Assembly: GCA_027483885.1 (NCBI GenBank)
Contig: JAIXTO010000220.1
Coordinates: forward strand, 26,105 to 90,104
Source of the DNA: Rhizobiaceae bacterium
GTDB taxonomy: Bacteria; Pseudomonadota; Alphaproteobacteria; Rhizobiales; Rhizobiaceae
Direction of reading: 5' to 3'
DNA length: 64,000 nt
Shown here: piece after piece, positions 18,134-25,481 of the stretch
Numbering within the stretch: the first letter of the stretch is position 1
Layout: the number at the start of each line of letters is the position of its first letter
The notes under the pieces: generated by a model
Told to the model about the DNA's origin: nothing
The model's input: only the letters and a program-made list of their open reading frames with translations
The model's database searches: none
Made by a program: the position numbers and the translations under genes

Positions 18134-19363
18134 ATGACAGATCTCACTGCCACATCATCCGCCGCGCCAGACACGGCCCGCGTGTCCACGCCGACCTCGC
18201 TGTCGCCTCTCACCACAACGCTGATCGAATGCGCGCTGGCTGTCGGTGGCTTCGGCATCGGCACCGGTGAATTCGCCATCATGGGCCTGTTGCCTGACGT
18301 GGCCGATACCTATGGCGTCACCATTCCGCAGGCCGGTCATGTCATCACCGCCTATGCGCTCGGCGTCGTCATCGGCGCGCCGGTGATTGCAGCGCTTTCC
18401 GCCCGTCTTAGCCGGCGCAGCCTGCTACTGATGCTGATGTCGCTGTTTGCGCTCGGCAATATCTTAAGCGCGATCGCGCCGGAATTCTTGAGCTTCACTC
18501 TGTTGCGCTTCATCTCGGGCCTGCCGCACGGCGCCTATTTCGGCGTGGCAGCGCTGGTGGCAGCCTCCATGGTGCCACCCAACCGGCGCGCGCGTGCCGT
18601 CGGTCGCGTCATGCTCGGGCTGACCATCGCCACCCTTGCAGGCACGCCGGTTGCAACCTTCGCCGGCCAGATGCTGAGCTGGCGGGCAGCCTTCCTGCTG
18701 GTCGGCGGCATCGCGCTTGTGACGATGACGCTTCTCTGGCTCTTCCTGCCGCAGGACAAGGTCGAGGAGGGTGCAAGCATCCGCCGGGAACTCGGTGCGT
18801 TGAAGCGCGTGCAGGTCTGGCTGGCGCTGGCCGTGGCGGCCACAGGCTTTGGCGGCATGTTTGCCATTTTCAGCTACATCGCCGCCACGACGACGCAGAC
18901 GGCAATGATGCCGGTGGCCATGGTCTCCATCGTTCTCGCCCTTTTCGGCATCGGCATGAATGTCGGCAATGTCGTGGGCTCGCGCCTCGCCGACCTGTCG
19001 CTGACAGGCACGATCGGCGGCGTCATGGTCTTCAACATTGTCGTCATGACCGTGTTCGGGCTGACGGCCAGCAATCCGGTCATGCTCTGCCTCTGCGTTT
19101 TCCTCATCGGCTGCGGTTTTGCCGCCTGCCCGGCCGTGCAGACGCGGCTGATGGATGTGGCAGCGGACGCGCAGACGCTCGCCGCCGCCTCTACCCATTC
19201 CGCCTTCAACATTGCCAATGCGCTCGGCGCCTGGCTCGGCGGACTGGTGATCACCTGGGGTTACGGATTTGCCGCCACCGGTTATGTCGGCGCGGTTCTC
19301 TCGGTCATCGGCCTTGCGGTCTTCCTCTTCTCCGTTGCGCTGGAGCGCCGTCAGACAGCCTGA
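18134..19363 (+). CDS. MFS transporter, DHA1 family (YdhP/AraJ-like)
   Basis: A 409-residue, 12-helix major facilitator. The first helix bears FGIGTGEFAIMGLLPDVA, the hallmark of the YdhP/AraJ/PbuE arabinose-efflux-type subgroup. The motif between helices 2 and 3 is ALSARLSRRSLLLML, and motif C-like glycine-rich sequence follows in helix 5. The start was set at ATG 18134, because the 48 codons of open frame before it are not hydrophobic or conserved-looking. It probably exports small molecules such as sugars or purine derivatives; substrate unknown. Confidence 0.88.
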   Translation: MTDLTATSSAAPDTARVSTPTSLSPLTTTLIECALAVGGFGIGTGEFAIMGLLPDVADTYGVTIPQAGHVITAYALGVVIGAPVIAALSARLSRRSLLLMLMSLFALGNILSAIAPEFLSFTLLRFISGLPHGAYFGVAALVAASMVPPNRRARAVGRVMLGLTIATLAGTPVATFAGQMLSWRAAFLLVGGIALVTMTLLWLFLPQDKVEEGASIRRELGALKRVQVWLALAVAATGFGGMFAIFSYIAATTTQTAMMPVAMVSIVLALFGIGMNVGNVVGSRLADLSLTGTIGGVMVFNIVVMTVFGLTASNPVMLCLCVFLIGCGFAACPAVQTRLMDVAADAQTLAAASTHSAFNIANALGAWLGGLVITWGYGFAATGYVGAVLSVIGLAVFLFSVALERRQTA

Positions 19364-19468
19364 CAGGGCGGTTTTTCGGGTTTTCCAGCCGGGTTGCGTG
19401 CAGATTCCCTTTTGCAAGCTGAACGATTGTCATTTACGATCTCCTCATAGAGCAGAGGGGACACTGCC

Positions 19469-19882
19469 ATGGCAATTTCAGACAGCGGACGCATGCCGTC
19501 CGCAAGCGCGCTTTTCGCCAGCAACTGGTTCGGCTATCTGGCGCGAACGATCCTGACATTCATGTTCTGGGGAAGCGGCCTGTCGAAGCTGATCGACTTT
19601 CCGGGCGGCGTTGCCGAAATGGCGCATTTCGGGCTTCAGCCGGCTGCGCTTTTTAATGTCGCCGTCATCATCACGCAACTGGGCGGTTCGGCGCTGATCA
19701 TTTTGAACCGGCACGCCTGGATCGGTGCCGGTGCTCTTGCCGTGTTTACGCTGCTCACCATCCCCATCGCCCATGGCTTCTGGGCCATGGAGGAGCCGAT
19801 GAAGACGATCGAATTCTACGTGGTCGTCGAGCATCTGAGCATTATCGGCGCCATGATGCTCGTTGCCTGGAAGTGCCGCTGA
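19469..19882 (+). CDS. DoxX family membrane protein
   Basis: A 137-residue, four-helix inner-membrane protein: RTILTFMFWGSGLSKLIDF, LFNVAVIITQLGGSALIIL, WIGAGALAVFTLLTIPIAHGF and SIIGAMMLVAW. The first-helix GSGLSKL pattern and overall layout match DoxX/DoxD family proteins, small quinone-linked or redox-associated subunits of mostly unknown role. GAGGGG precedes the ATG. It converges with the L,D-transpeptidase gene. Confidence 0.85.
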   Translation: MAISDSGRMPSASALFASNWFGYLARTILTFMFWGSGLSKLIDFPGGVAEMAHFGLQPAALFNVAVIITQLGGSALIILNRHAWIGAGALAVFTLLTIPIAHGFWAMEEPMKTIEFYVVVEHLSIIGAMMLVAWKCR

Positions 19883-19905
19883 GGCGCCGGCAGAGCGGGC
19901 GCCTT
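19881..19905. terminator. GC-rich hairpin in a convergent gap
   Basis: AGGCGCC (19882-19888) and GGCGCCT (19898-19904) form a 7-bp stem with a 9-nt loop in the 33-base gap between the convergent DoxX and L,D-transpeptidase genes. No long T-run follows, so a terminator role is only likely by position. Confidence 0.4.
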
Positions 19906-19915
19906 CCAGCCTTTG

Positions 19916-20542
19916 TCAGGCCTGCGCTTCCTGAATGACCACCACGCGGTCGCCCACCTTGACGTGTTTGTAAAGGTCGATCACGTCGTGGTTCATCATG
20001 CGCACGCAGCCGCTCGACATGGCATGACCGATCGAATCCGGCTGGTTGGTGCCGTGAATGCGGAAATGCGTGTCATTGCCGGCGCGGTAGAGATACATGG
20101 CACGCGCACCGAGCGGATTGTTGGGGCCGCCGGGCATGCCGCCTGCATATTTCAGGTTCTTGTGCGGCTCGCGACGGATCATGTTGGCGGTCGGCGTCCA
20201 TGTCGGCCATTCGGCCCGGCGTCCGACATAGGCATTCCCGGACAGCGCAAGGCCGGCGCGTCCGACACCGATGCCATAGCGCAGCGCGCGGCCGTTCTCG
20301 AGCACGTAGTAGAGGCGGCGCGCCGGAGTATCGACAACAATCGTGCCCGGCTTTTCGCTGGTCACGTAGTCCACCTCGGTGCGGCGCAGTTCGGGTTGGA
20401 TCTTGTCGATCGGGACCTGACGCAGGGGAAATTTCTCCTCCGGCAGGGCGGCATAGTTCAGTTGCGGATTGATGGTCGTTGCAGAGCAGCCGGCCAGAAA
20501 CAGCGGCAGTCCGAACATCAGGCCGCGGCGTGAGATCGACAT
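19916..20542 (-). CDS. L,D-transpeptidase lipoprotein (YkuD/ErfK family)
   Basis: A 208-residue secreted enzyme. The N-terminus is a lipoprotein signal ending LFLAGC (lipidated Cys19), so the protein is membrane-anchored and faces the periplasm. The YkuD catalytic domain covers about residues 65-205. The conserved HGTN (His163) and SSGCVRM with the catalytic Cys179 are present, as is the GPNNPLGARAMYL segment. L,D-transpeptidases cross-link peptidoglycan at 3-3 positions or attach outer-membrane proteins to peptidoglycan, which in Rhizobiales is prominent at the growing pole. It appears to be a single-gene unit. Confidence 0.93.
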   Translation of the reverse strand: MSISRRGLMFGLPLFLAGCSATTINPQLNYAALPEEKFPLRQVPIDKIQPELRRTEVDYVTSEKPGTIVVDTPARRLYYVLENGRALRYGIGVGRAGLALSGNAYVGRRAEWPTWTPTANMIRREPHKNLKYAGGMPGGPNNPLGARAMYLYRAGNDTHFRIHGTNQPDSIGHAMSSGCVRMMNHDVIDLYKHVKVGDRVVVIQEAQA

Positions 20543-20658
20543 GAATGTGTCCTTGTTGCGGTGATTTCTTGATCACCCGCAACTTACGGACATTATGGTT
20601 AATGAATATCTAACCCACTCCGGAACGCTGGGCGGATCGCCCATTTTCGGAACGGAAA

Positions 20659-21420
20659 CTATTCGTCCGGGCACGGCCAGTCAGGAGGCACCGTCAGCCC
20701 CTGGGGCAGCTTGGTGGTGTTGTCACCGCAAGACAGAGCAATCTGGTCCTGCTTGAGGCCCGTCGCCCGCGTCAGATCCACGCCTTCGATCCGCGTTAGA
20801 AACATGAAGGCATCACTGAAGTCGGCGACCCCTGCAAAACTTGCATTGTGAAACAGCGCCCGCGACAGGTTGGCCATGGCGAAATGGGTGTTTTCGAACG
20901 TCGCCCGATAGAAGATTGCCCGGCCAAGCTCTGCCTTGGTGAAATCGGCATTGCGCAGATCGGCGCTGCTGAAATTGCCGCGCTGCAATTCTGCCGCCAC
21001 GAAGCTTGCCCCCGTCGCCTTCACGGCGGTGAAATCGCTGCGATATCCTTCCGCCTTGTCGAAATCGGCCCCTGTCAGGTCCGATTGCGCAAGAGAGGTG
21101 CGCACGAGCCCCGCCTTGGTGACGTTTGCGCCCTTCATGCTGCTGCGGCCAAGATCTGTCATGCTGAAATCGGCGTTGGCGAGATTGGCGCTGTCGAAAT
21201 TGCTGCCATCCAGCATCAGCATGCGCTTCTTGCAATCGCTCCAGTCAACCGAGGGCCCGGCATCCTGACGGCATTTTCCCACGGCACTGGTCGGCTTTGC
21301 GGGAAAGATCACCAGAAGACCACTGGCCGCGGCAATGACCAGAATGAGGGACCGCATGCGGCTGCGGCGGCACGTTGCCACCCACACCCTGAACCGTCTG
21401 CCGAACACCGCCTTTTTCAC
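20659..21420 (-). CDS. Secreted pentapeptide-repeat protein
   Basis: A 253-residue protein with an N-terminal hydrophobic export segment (MRSLILVIAAASGLLVIF, from residue 22) after a basic region. Next comes a cysteine-containing domain (KCRQDAGPSVDWSDCKKR), then about 25 tandem A(D/N)LxX pentapeptides between residues 70 and 210, for example LANADFSMTDLGRSSMKGAN. Such repeats fold into a right-handed quadrilateral beta-helix. The tail has one more cysteine pair (SCGD, WPCPDE). Cysteines and export signal imply a periplasmic location. The first codon is GTG with AAAGGTG upstream; the ATG at 21357 is an alternative start. Function unknown. Confidence 0.8.
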   Translation of the reverse strand: MKKAVFGRRFRVWVATCRRSRMRSLILVIAAASGLLVIFPAKPTSAVGKCRQDAGPSVDWSDCKKRMLMLDGSNFDSANLANADFSMTDLGRSSMKGANVTKAGLVRTSLAQSDLTGADFDKAEGYRSDFTAVKATGASFVAAELQRGNFSSADLRNADFTKAELGRAIFYRATFENTHFAMANLSRALFHNASFAGVADFSDAFMFLTRIEGVDLTRATGLKQDQIALSCGDNTTKLPQGLTVPPDWPCPDE

Positions 21421-21514
21421 GCCAACCGCACCTTTCAGGTCCTTGCCGTTACCCCATATCCGGTCCGTATGAAGATCTTACGGCATTTTGACCGATCTGC
21501 ACAACCGTCTCGCG

Positions 21515-23173
21515 TCACATGCTCGGATAGACCGGCCCTTCGCCACCCTGCGGCGGCACCCAGTTGATGTTCTGGTTCGGATCCTTGATGTCGCAGGTCT
21601 TGCAATGCACGCAGTTTTGCGCGTTGATCACGTAAACCTCCTCGCCATCCTTCTCCACCCATTCATAGACGCCGGCCGGACAGTAACGTGCCGATGGGCC
21701 TGCATAGACCCCAAGCTCCGAACGCTTCTGAAGTTCCATGTCCTTGACCTTCAGATGAACCGGCTGGTCCTCCTCGTGGTTGGTATTGGACAGGAAAACC
21801 GAGGAAAGCCGGTCGAAGCTCAGCACTCCATCCGGCTTCGGATAGGTGATTTTGCTGTGCTTGGCCGCTGGCTCCAGCGAAGCCGCATCGGTCTTGCCGT
21901 GCTTCAGGGTAAACGGCGAGGTGCCAAAAATCTGGTTGATCCACATGTCGAGACCGCCGAGCGCCACGCCGATGGCCGTGCCGAAGCGCGACCACAGCGG
22001 CTTGACGTTGCGCACCCGCTTCAGATCACGGCCGATATCGGTCGAGCGCCATTCGTTTTCGATCGCGACCGGCTCGTCATTGGCGCGCCCTGCGGCAATC
22101 GCTTCGGCGATCTTTTCCGCCGCCAGCATGCCTGAGAGAACCGCATTGTGGCTGCCCTTGATACGCGGCACGTTGACGAAACCGGCGGAGCAGCCGATCA
22201 GTGCGCCGCCCGGGAAGGACAGTTTCGGCACCGACTGATAGCCACCTTCGGTAATGGCGCGGGCGCCATAGGAGATGCGCTTGGCGCCCGCAAAGGTGTC
22301 GCGGATGGCCGGATGCGTCTTGAAGCGCTGGAATTCCTCGAAGGGCGACAGATAGGGGTTCTTGTAGTTGAGGTGAACAACGAAGCCGACGGCGACCAGA
22401 TTGTCATGCAGGTGATAGAGGAAGGACCCGCCGCCGGTCTTCATGCCAAGCGGCCAGCCGAAGGAATGCTGCACTAGACCTTGCCTGTGCTGCTCCGGCT
22501 TCACCTCCCACAGTTCCTTGAAGCCGATGCCGTATTTCTGCGGCTCGCGGTCCGCATCGAGCTTGAATTTGGCGATCAGCTGCTTGGCAAGCGAGCCACG
22601 CACACCCTCTCCGATCAGCACGTATTTGCCGAGAAGTGCCATGCCGCGCGTATAATTGGGGCCGGGCTCGCCGTTCTTCTCGATGCCCATGTCGCCGGTG
22701 GCGACACCGATTGCGGCGCCCTCGTCATTGTAGAGCACTTCGGTTGCGGCAAAACCCGGATAGATGTCAACGCCCAGGCTTTCAGCCTTTTCGGCCAACC
22801 ACCGACAGACGAGACCGAGCGAGACGATGTAATTGCCATGGTTGTTCATGAGCGGCGGCATGAAGGCGTTCGGCAGGCGAACGGACCCGGCGGGCCCCAG
22901 AAACAGGAACTGGTCGTCCGTCACGGGCGTCACGAAGGGATGCCCCTCCTCCTCACGCCAGCCGGGCAGAAGCCGGTCGATACCGATCGGATCGACCACG
23001 GCACCGGAGAGGATATGGGCGCCCACTTCGGCACCCTTTTCCAGAACGACGACGGAAAGCTCCGGATTGACCTGTTTGAGGCGGATCGCAGCCGACAGAC
23101 CTGCCGGCCCTGCCCCCACGATCACCACGTCGAATTCCATGCTTTCGCGCTCAGGAAGCTCCATATCGCTCAT
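21515..23173 (-). CDS. Electron transfer flavoprotein-ubiquinone oxidoreductase (ETF-QO)
   Basis: A 552-residue membrane-associated flavo-iron-sulphur protein that passes electrons from reduced ETF, fed by acyl-CoA and branched-chain acyl-CoA dehydrogenases, to ubiquinone. The N-terminal FAD motif is VVIVGAGPAGLSAAIRL, then EKGAEVGAHILSGAVVDP. The middle has LLGKYVLIGEGVRGSLAKQL and GCSAGFVNVPRIKGSHNA. The C-terminus has the [4Fe-4S] ligands CPAGVYEW and NCVHCKTCDIKDP, four cysteines as expected. Length matches bacterial ETF-QO (about 550). An operator-like dyad lies 130-155 bases upstream. Confidence 0.95.
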   Translation of the reverse strand: MSDMELPERESMEFDVVIVGAGPAGLSAAIRLKQVNPELSVVVLEKGAEVGAHILSGAVVDPIGIDRLLPGWREEEGHPFVTPVTDDQFLFLGPAGSVRLPNAFMPPLMNNHGNYIVSLGLVCRWLAEKAESLGVDIYPGFAATEVLYNDEGAAIGVATGDMGIEKNGEPGPNYTRGMALLGKYVLIGEGVRGSLAKQLIAKFKLDADREPQKYGIGFKELWEVKPEQHRQGLVQHSFGWPLGMKTGGGSFLYHLHDNLVAVGFVVHLNYKNPYLSPFEEFQRFKTHPAIRDTFAGAKRISYGARAITEGGYQSVPKLSFPGGALIGCSAGFVNVPRIKGSHNAVLSGMLAAEKIAEAIAAGRANDEPVAIENEWRSTDIGRDLKRVRNVKPLWSRFGTAIGVALGGLDMWINQIFGTSPFTLKHGKTDAASLEPAAKHSKITYPKPDGVLSFDRLSSVFLSNTNHEEDQPVHLKVKDMELQKRSELGVYAGPSARYCPAGVYEWVEKDGEEVYVINAQNCVHCKTCDIKDPNQNINWVPPQGGEGPVYPSM

Positions 23174-23306
23174 TCTTATGCTCCGCTTGACCTGTTCCCC
23201 ATCATTCCCTCCTCCTTGTCAAAACAAACACGGCTTGTCGAGCCGGGTTGCGACGGCGGCTGGTCCTTGGGCACAGGCTCCTCCTCGATTTTCAGGAAAA
23301 GGTATA

Positions 23307-23328
23307 TGACGTTTACGTTCACGTCAAT
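23307..23328 (-). promoter_or_regulatory. LiuR/MerR-like operator upstream of ETF-QO
   Basis: TGACGTTTACGTTCACGTCA is a 20-base imperfect palindrome (TGACGT...ACGTCA) overlapping a possible minus-strand -35 (TTGACG). It resembles the ACGT-rich dyads bound by MerR-family LiuR regulators of branched-chain amino acid and fatty acid oxidation, whose known targets include ETF-QO genes. The match is from memory of the motif and has not been scored. Confidence 0.5.
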
Positions 23329-23404
23329 ATTTTCGCACTGACGGATAGGATCCGCCTGTTGCATGGGACGGGTGCGCCTGCCGCTTACGATTGCATCCTT
23401 AAGG

Positions 23405-23929
23405 TCAACCCTCCCGGTCTTTGACCCGGTCGAGCCAGAAAAAGTAATGTCTTTCGTCTCCGGCAATGCTCATGGCGCCAAGCAGCCTGTTGTCGTTGAC
23501 CTTGCGGAAATGATCCATGATCGGTTGGCGATCATAGGCCATGCCAGAGCTTGTGACGCCGCGAAAACGCACGTTCCTGACCTCAGCCACCGTGGCCTTG
23601 GCGCGCATTGCCTTCACGAGATAGGAAAACAGGCTTTTGGCGATGCGCCGGCGCCCAATCCCGCCGAACCGCAAAGCAAACCGGACCGGAATACCGGCCG
23701 GATCGACCGGGATCAGCCGATGCTCATCCCAGAAAAACAAGAGCGCATCGGCACGTCCATCCGGGTGGAACCGCTTGCCGTACCAGCCAAGATTTTCCAG
23801 CACGCCATCCAGCGGATGGCCGGTTGCAAGTCCACGGCCGCGCCAGAGCCCATGGATGGCCTCCGGCTCCACCGGTTGAAGACTGTCGAAAAGCGCAAAA
23901 GCGTCCTCTTCGTTTCCTGGTATCTGCAT
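23405..23929 (-). CDS. GXWXG/DUF4334 domain protein
   Basis: A protein of 174 residues with two linked small domains. The first has HGLWRGRGLATGHPLDGVLENLGWYGKRF, split here as GLWRGRGLATGHPL and LGWYGKRF, matching the GXWXG domain. The second has YDRQPIMDHFRKVNDN and LLGAMSI, matching DUF4334. Such proteins occur widely in bacteria and fungi; function is not known. No signal peptide or membrane helix. It lies upstream of, and on the same strand as, ETF-QO, but the operator-like dyad between them suggests separate transcription. A GTG two codons earlier is an alternative start. Confidence 0.78.
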   Translation of the reverse strand: MQIPGNEEDAFALFDSLQPVEPEAIHGLWRGRGLATGHPLDGVLENLGWYGKRFHPDGRADALLFFWDEHRLIPVDPAGIPVRFALRFGGIGRRRIAKSLFSYLVKAMRAKATVAEVRNVRFRGVTSSGMAYDRQPIMDHFRKVNDNRLLGAMSIAGDERHYFFWLDRVKDREG

Positions 23930-24134
23930 GCTCACCCCGTTTCCCGGCCGATGTCGGCCAGACCATCAAAGGCCCATTATGAACTGTGCCGAACGCATAG
24001 GCACCGAAAAAGATGCGTGACGCTCCACGCATTTGACGGCTGATAACCGGGTTTCGCTGCAGGTTGCGGCTTGCAATCGGCTGTCGTTTTGCCTTCTATC
24101 GCACCAAGACGACAGCGCAGGAACGCAAGCGACC

Positions 24135-24395
24135 ATGGTCAAGGAACCGAAACTCGAACATTCCGAATTCTCCGGTGAATTCGAAGACGACGGCGTAACC
24201 GTGCTGGTCGATATCTTCCGCCCGGCCGGCACGCAGGTCGACTGGCAGATGGAAGTTGTCAGCCAGGATGATGACGTCACCTCCTGGGACGAACCGTTTG
24301 CCACCGACCGCGATGCCTGGGAAGAGTTTCTGGCAACCGTGGAGCGCGATGGCATTCGTTCGTTCCTCGAAGAACCACCCGCCTCAACCCACTGA
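24135..24395 (+). CDS. Small acidic conserved-type hypothetical protein
   Basis: An 86-residue, strongly acidic cytosolic protein (MVKEPKLEHSEFSGEFEDDG...). It has no signal peptide, membrane segment or cysteine. The alternating pattern VTVLVDIFRPAG, WQMEVVSQDDD and the helical FATDRDAWEEFLATVERDG suggest a compact alpha/beta fold. I chose ATG 24135; the 34 open codons before it read as non-coding. I recognise no family, and no partner gene is obvious. An antisense frame here is a shadow. Confidence 0.65.
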   Translation: MVKEPKLEHSEFSGEFEDDGVTVLVDIFRPAGTQVDWQMEVVSQDDDVTSWDEPFATDRDAWEEFLATVERDGIRSFLEEPPASTH

Positions 24396-24529
24396 CGCGC
24401 AAGCGTCCGCGGTGTCTCACGACACCTCCAGATGCGCACTCCCCCGTTTGCGGTGGCGGTCGCGTTGAAACCCAAGGCTCCGCTTGTTAACCTTGCGGCA
24501 GCAGACTGACTCTCAGGAAGGACTTTTTC

Positions 24530-25318
24530 ATGGATTTCGGCATTTCCGGCAAGCGCGCCCTCGTGCTCGCCTCATCGCGCGGGCTTGGCCTTGGCATTGC
24601 TACGGCACTGGCGCGCGAAGGTGTGCATGTTCTTCTGTGCGGACGCAGCGGTGACCGCCTGCAGGTCAATTGCGATGCGATCAACGCCGAAGGCAAGGGC
24701 AAGGCCGACTGGGTCTGGTCCGATCTTGCCGAACCGGATGCCGTCGCAAACCTTCAGAAAGCCGTTGCGGAAAAGCTCGGCGGCGTCGACATTCTCGTCA
24801 ACAATACCGGTGGCCCGACGCCGGGCACGGCCGAGGACATGAACGCTGACAAGCTGGAACAGTTTTTCCAGAGCATGGTGCTGAGCGTGATTTCCGTCAC
24901 CAACGCCTTCCTGCCGGCGATGAAGGAACAGGGTTTTGGCCGTATCCTCACGGTCGCCTCCTCCGGCGTCATCGAACCGATCGGCAATCTTGCGCTGTCC
25001 AACACGCTGCGCGGGGCGCTTGTCGGCTGGAACAAGACGCTGGCAACCGAAATCGCCGGCCATGGCGTCACGGCAAACCTCATCCTGCCCGGCCGTATCC
25101 ACACCGACCGCATCGACGAACTGGACGGCGCCAATGCCAAGCGCCAGGGCAAGTCGCTGGAAGACGTGCGCACCGCCTCCATCAAGACCATTCCGGCCGG
25201 GCGGCTTGGAACAGTGGAGGAATTTGCCGCCGTTGGTGCCTTCCTCTGCTCGGCACCGGCTGCCTATCTCACCGGCTCGATGATCCGCGTCGACGGCGGT
25301 GCAGCAAAATCTCTTTGA
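24530..25318 (+). CDS. SDR family protein with altered catalytic motif
   Basis: A 262-residue short-chain dehydrogenase/reductase fold protein: the Rossmann motif ASSRGLGLG near residue 15, the NNTGG element, and VASSGV with the usual catalytic serine. However the YxxxK active-site pair is replaced: the aligned stretch reads LALSNTLRGALVGWNK, putting Ser and Arg where Tyr and Lys belong. The C-terminus (TGSMIRVDGGAAKSL) is standard. It is usually annotated as 3-oxoacyl-ACP reductase, but without Tyr and Lys classical oxidoreductase activity is doubtful. AGGAAGG precedes the ATG. It is a single-gene unit followed by a hairpin. Confidence 0.88.
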   Translation: MDFGISGKRALVLASSRGLGLGIATALAREGVHVLLCGRSGDRLQVNCDAINAEGKGKADWVWSDLAEPDAVANLQKAVAEKLGGVDILVNNTGGPTPGTAEDMNADKLEQFFQSMVLSVISVTNAFLPAMKEQGFGRILTVASSGVIEPIGNLALSNTLRGALVGWNKTLATEIAGHGVTANLILPGRIHTDRIDELDGANAKRQGKSLEDVRTASIKTIPAGRLGTVEEFAAVGAFLCSAPAAYLTGSMIRVDGGAAKSL

Positions 25319-25327
25319 CCGAATTGA

Positions 25328-25354
25328 CCGCCGCGAAAGCAAATTTCGCGGCGG
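25328..25354 (+). terminator. Hairpin after the SDR gene
   Basis: CCGCCGCGAAA (25328-25338) and TTTCGCGGCGG (25344-25354) form a perfect 11-bp stem with loop GCAAA, ten bases after the SDR stop codon. No T-run follows, so it may be a weak or factor-assisted terminator, or it may protect the 3' end. Confidence 0.5.
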
Positions 25355-25420
25355 CGATCCATCTTTACGGGACATTACCGGAATTTAAGGTGATTTTGTC
25401 GCGCTTTGGGCGTTTTCTGC

Positions 25421-25454
25421 CAATCGACATTTTGCAGTGCGAAAATGTCGATTG
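25421..25454. promoter_or_regulatory. Perfect 13-bp inverted repeat upstream of RND operon
   Basis: CAATCGACATTTT (25421-25433) is repeated in inverted orientation as AAAATGTCGATTG (25442-25454) across an 8-base centre. It lies 27 bases before the adaptor start codon. The size and symmetry fit a dimeric repressor operator (TetR-type repressors often control RND pumps). A leader-RNA hairpin is the alternative. Confidence 0.6.
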
Positions 25455-25481
25455 TGGATCATCGACGCACCGGGCACCCCC

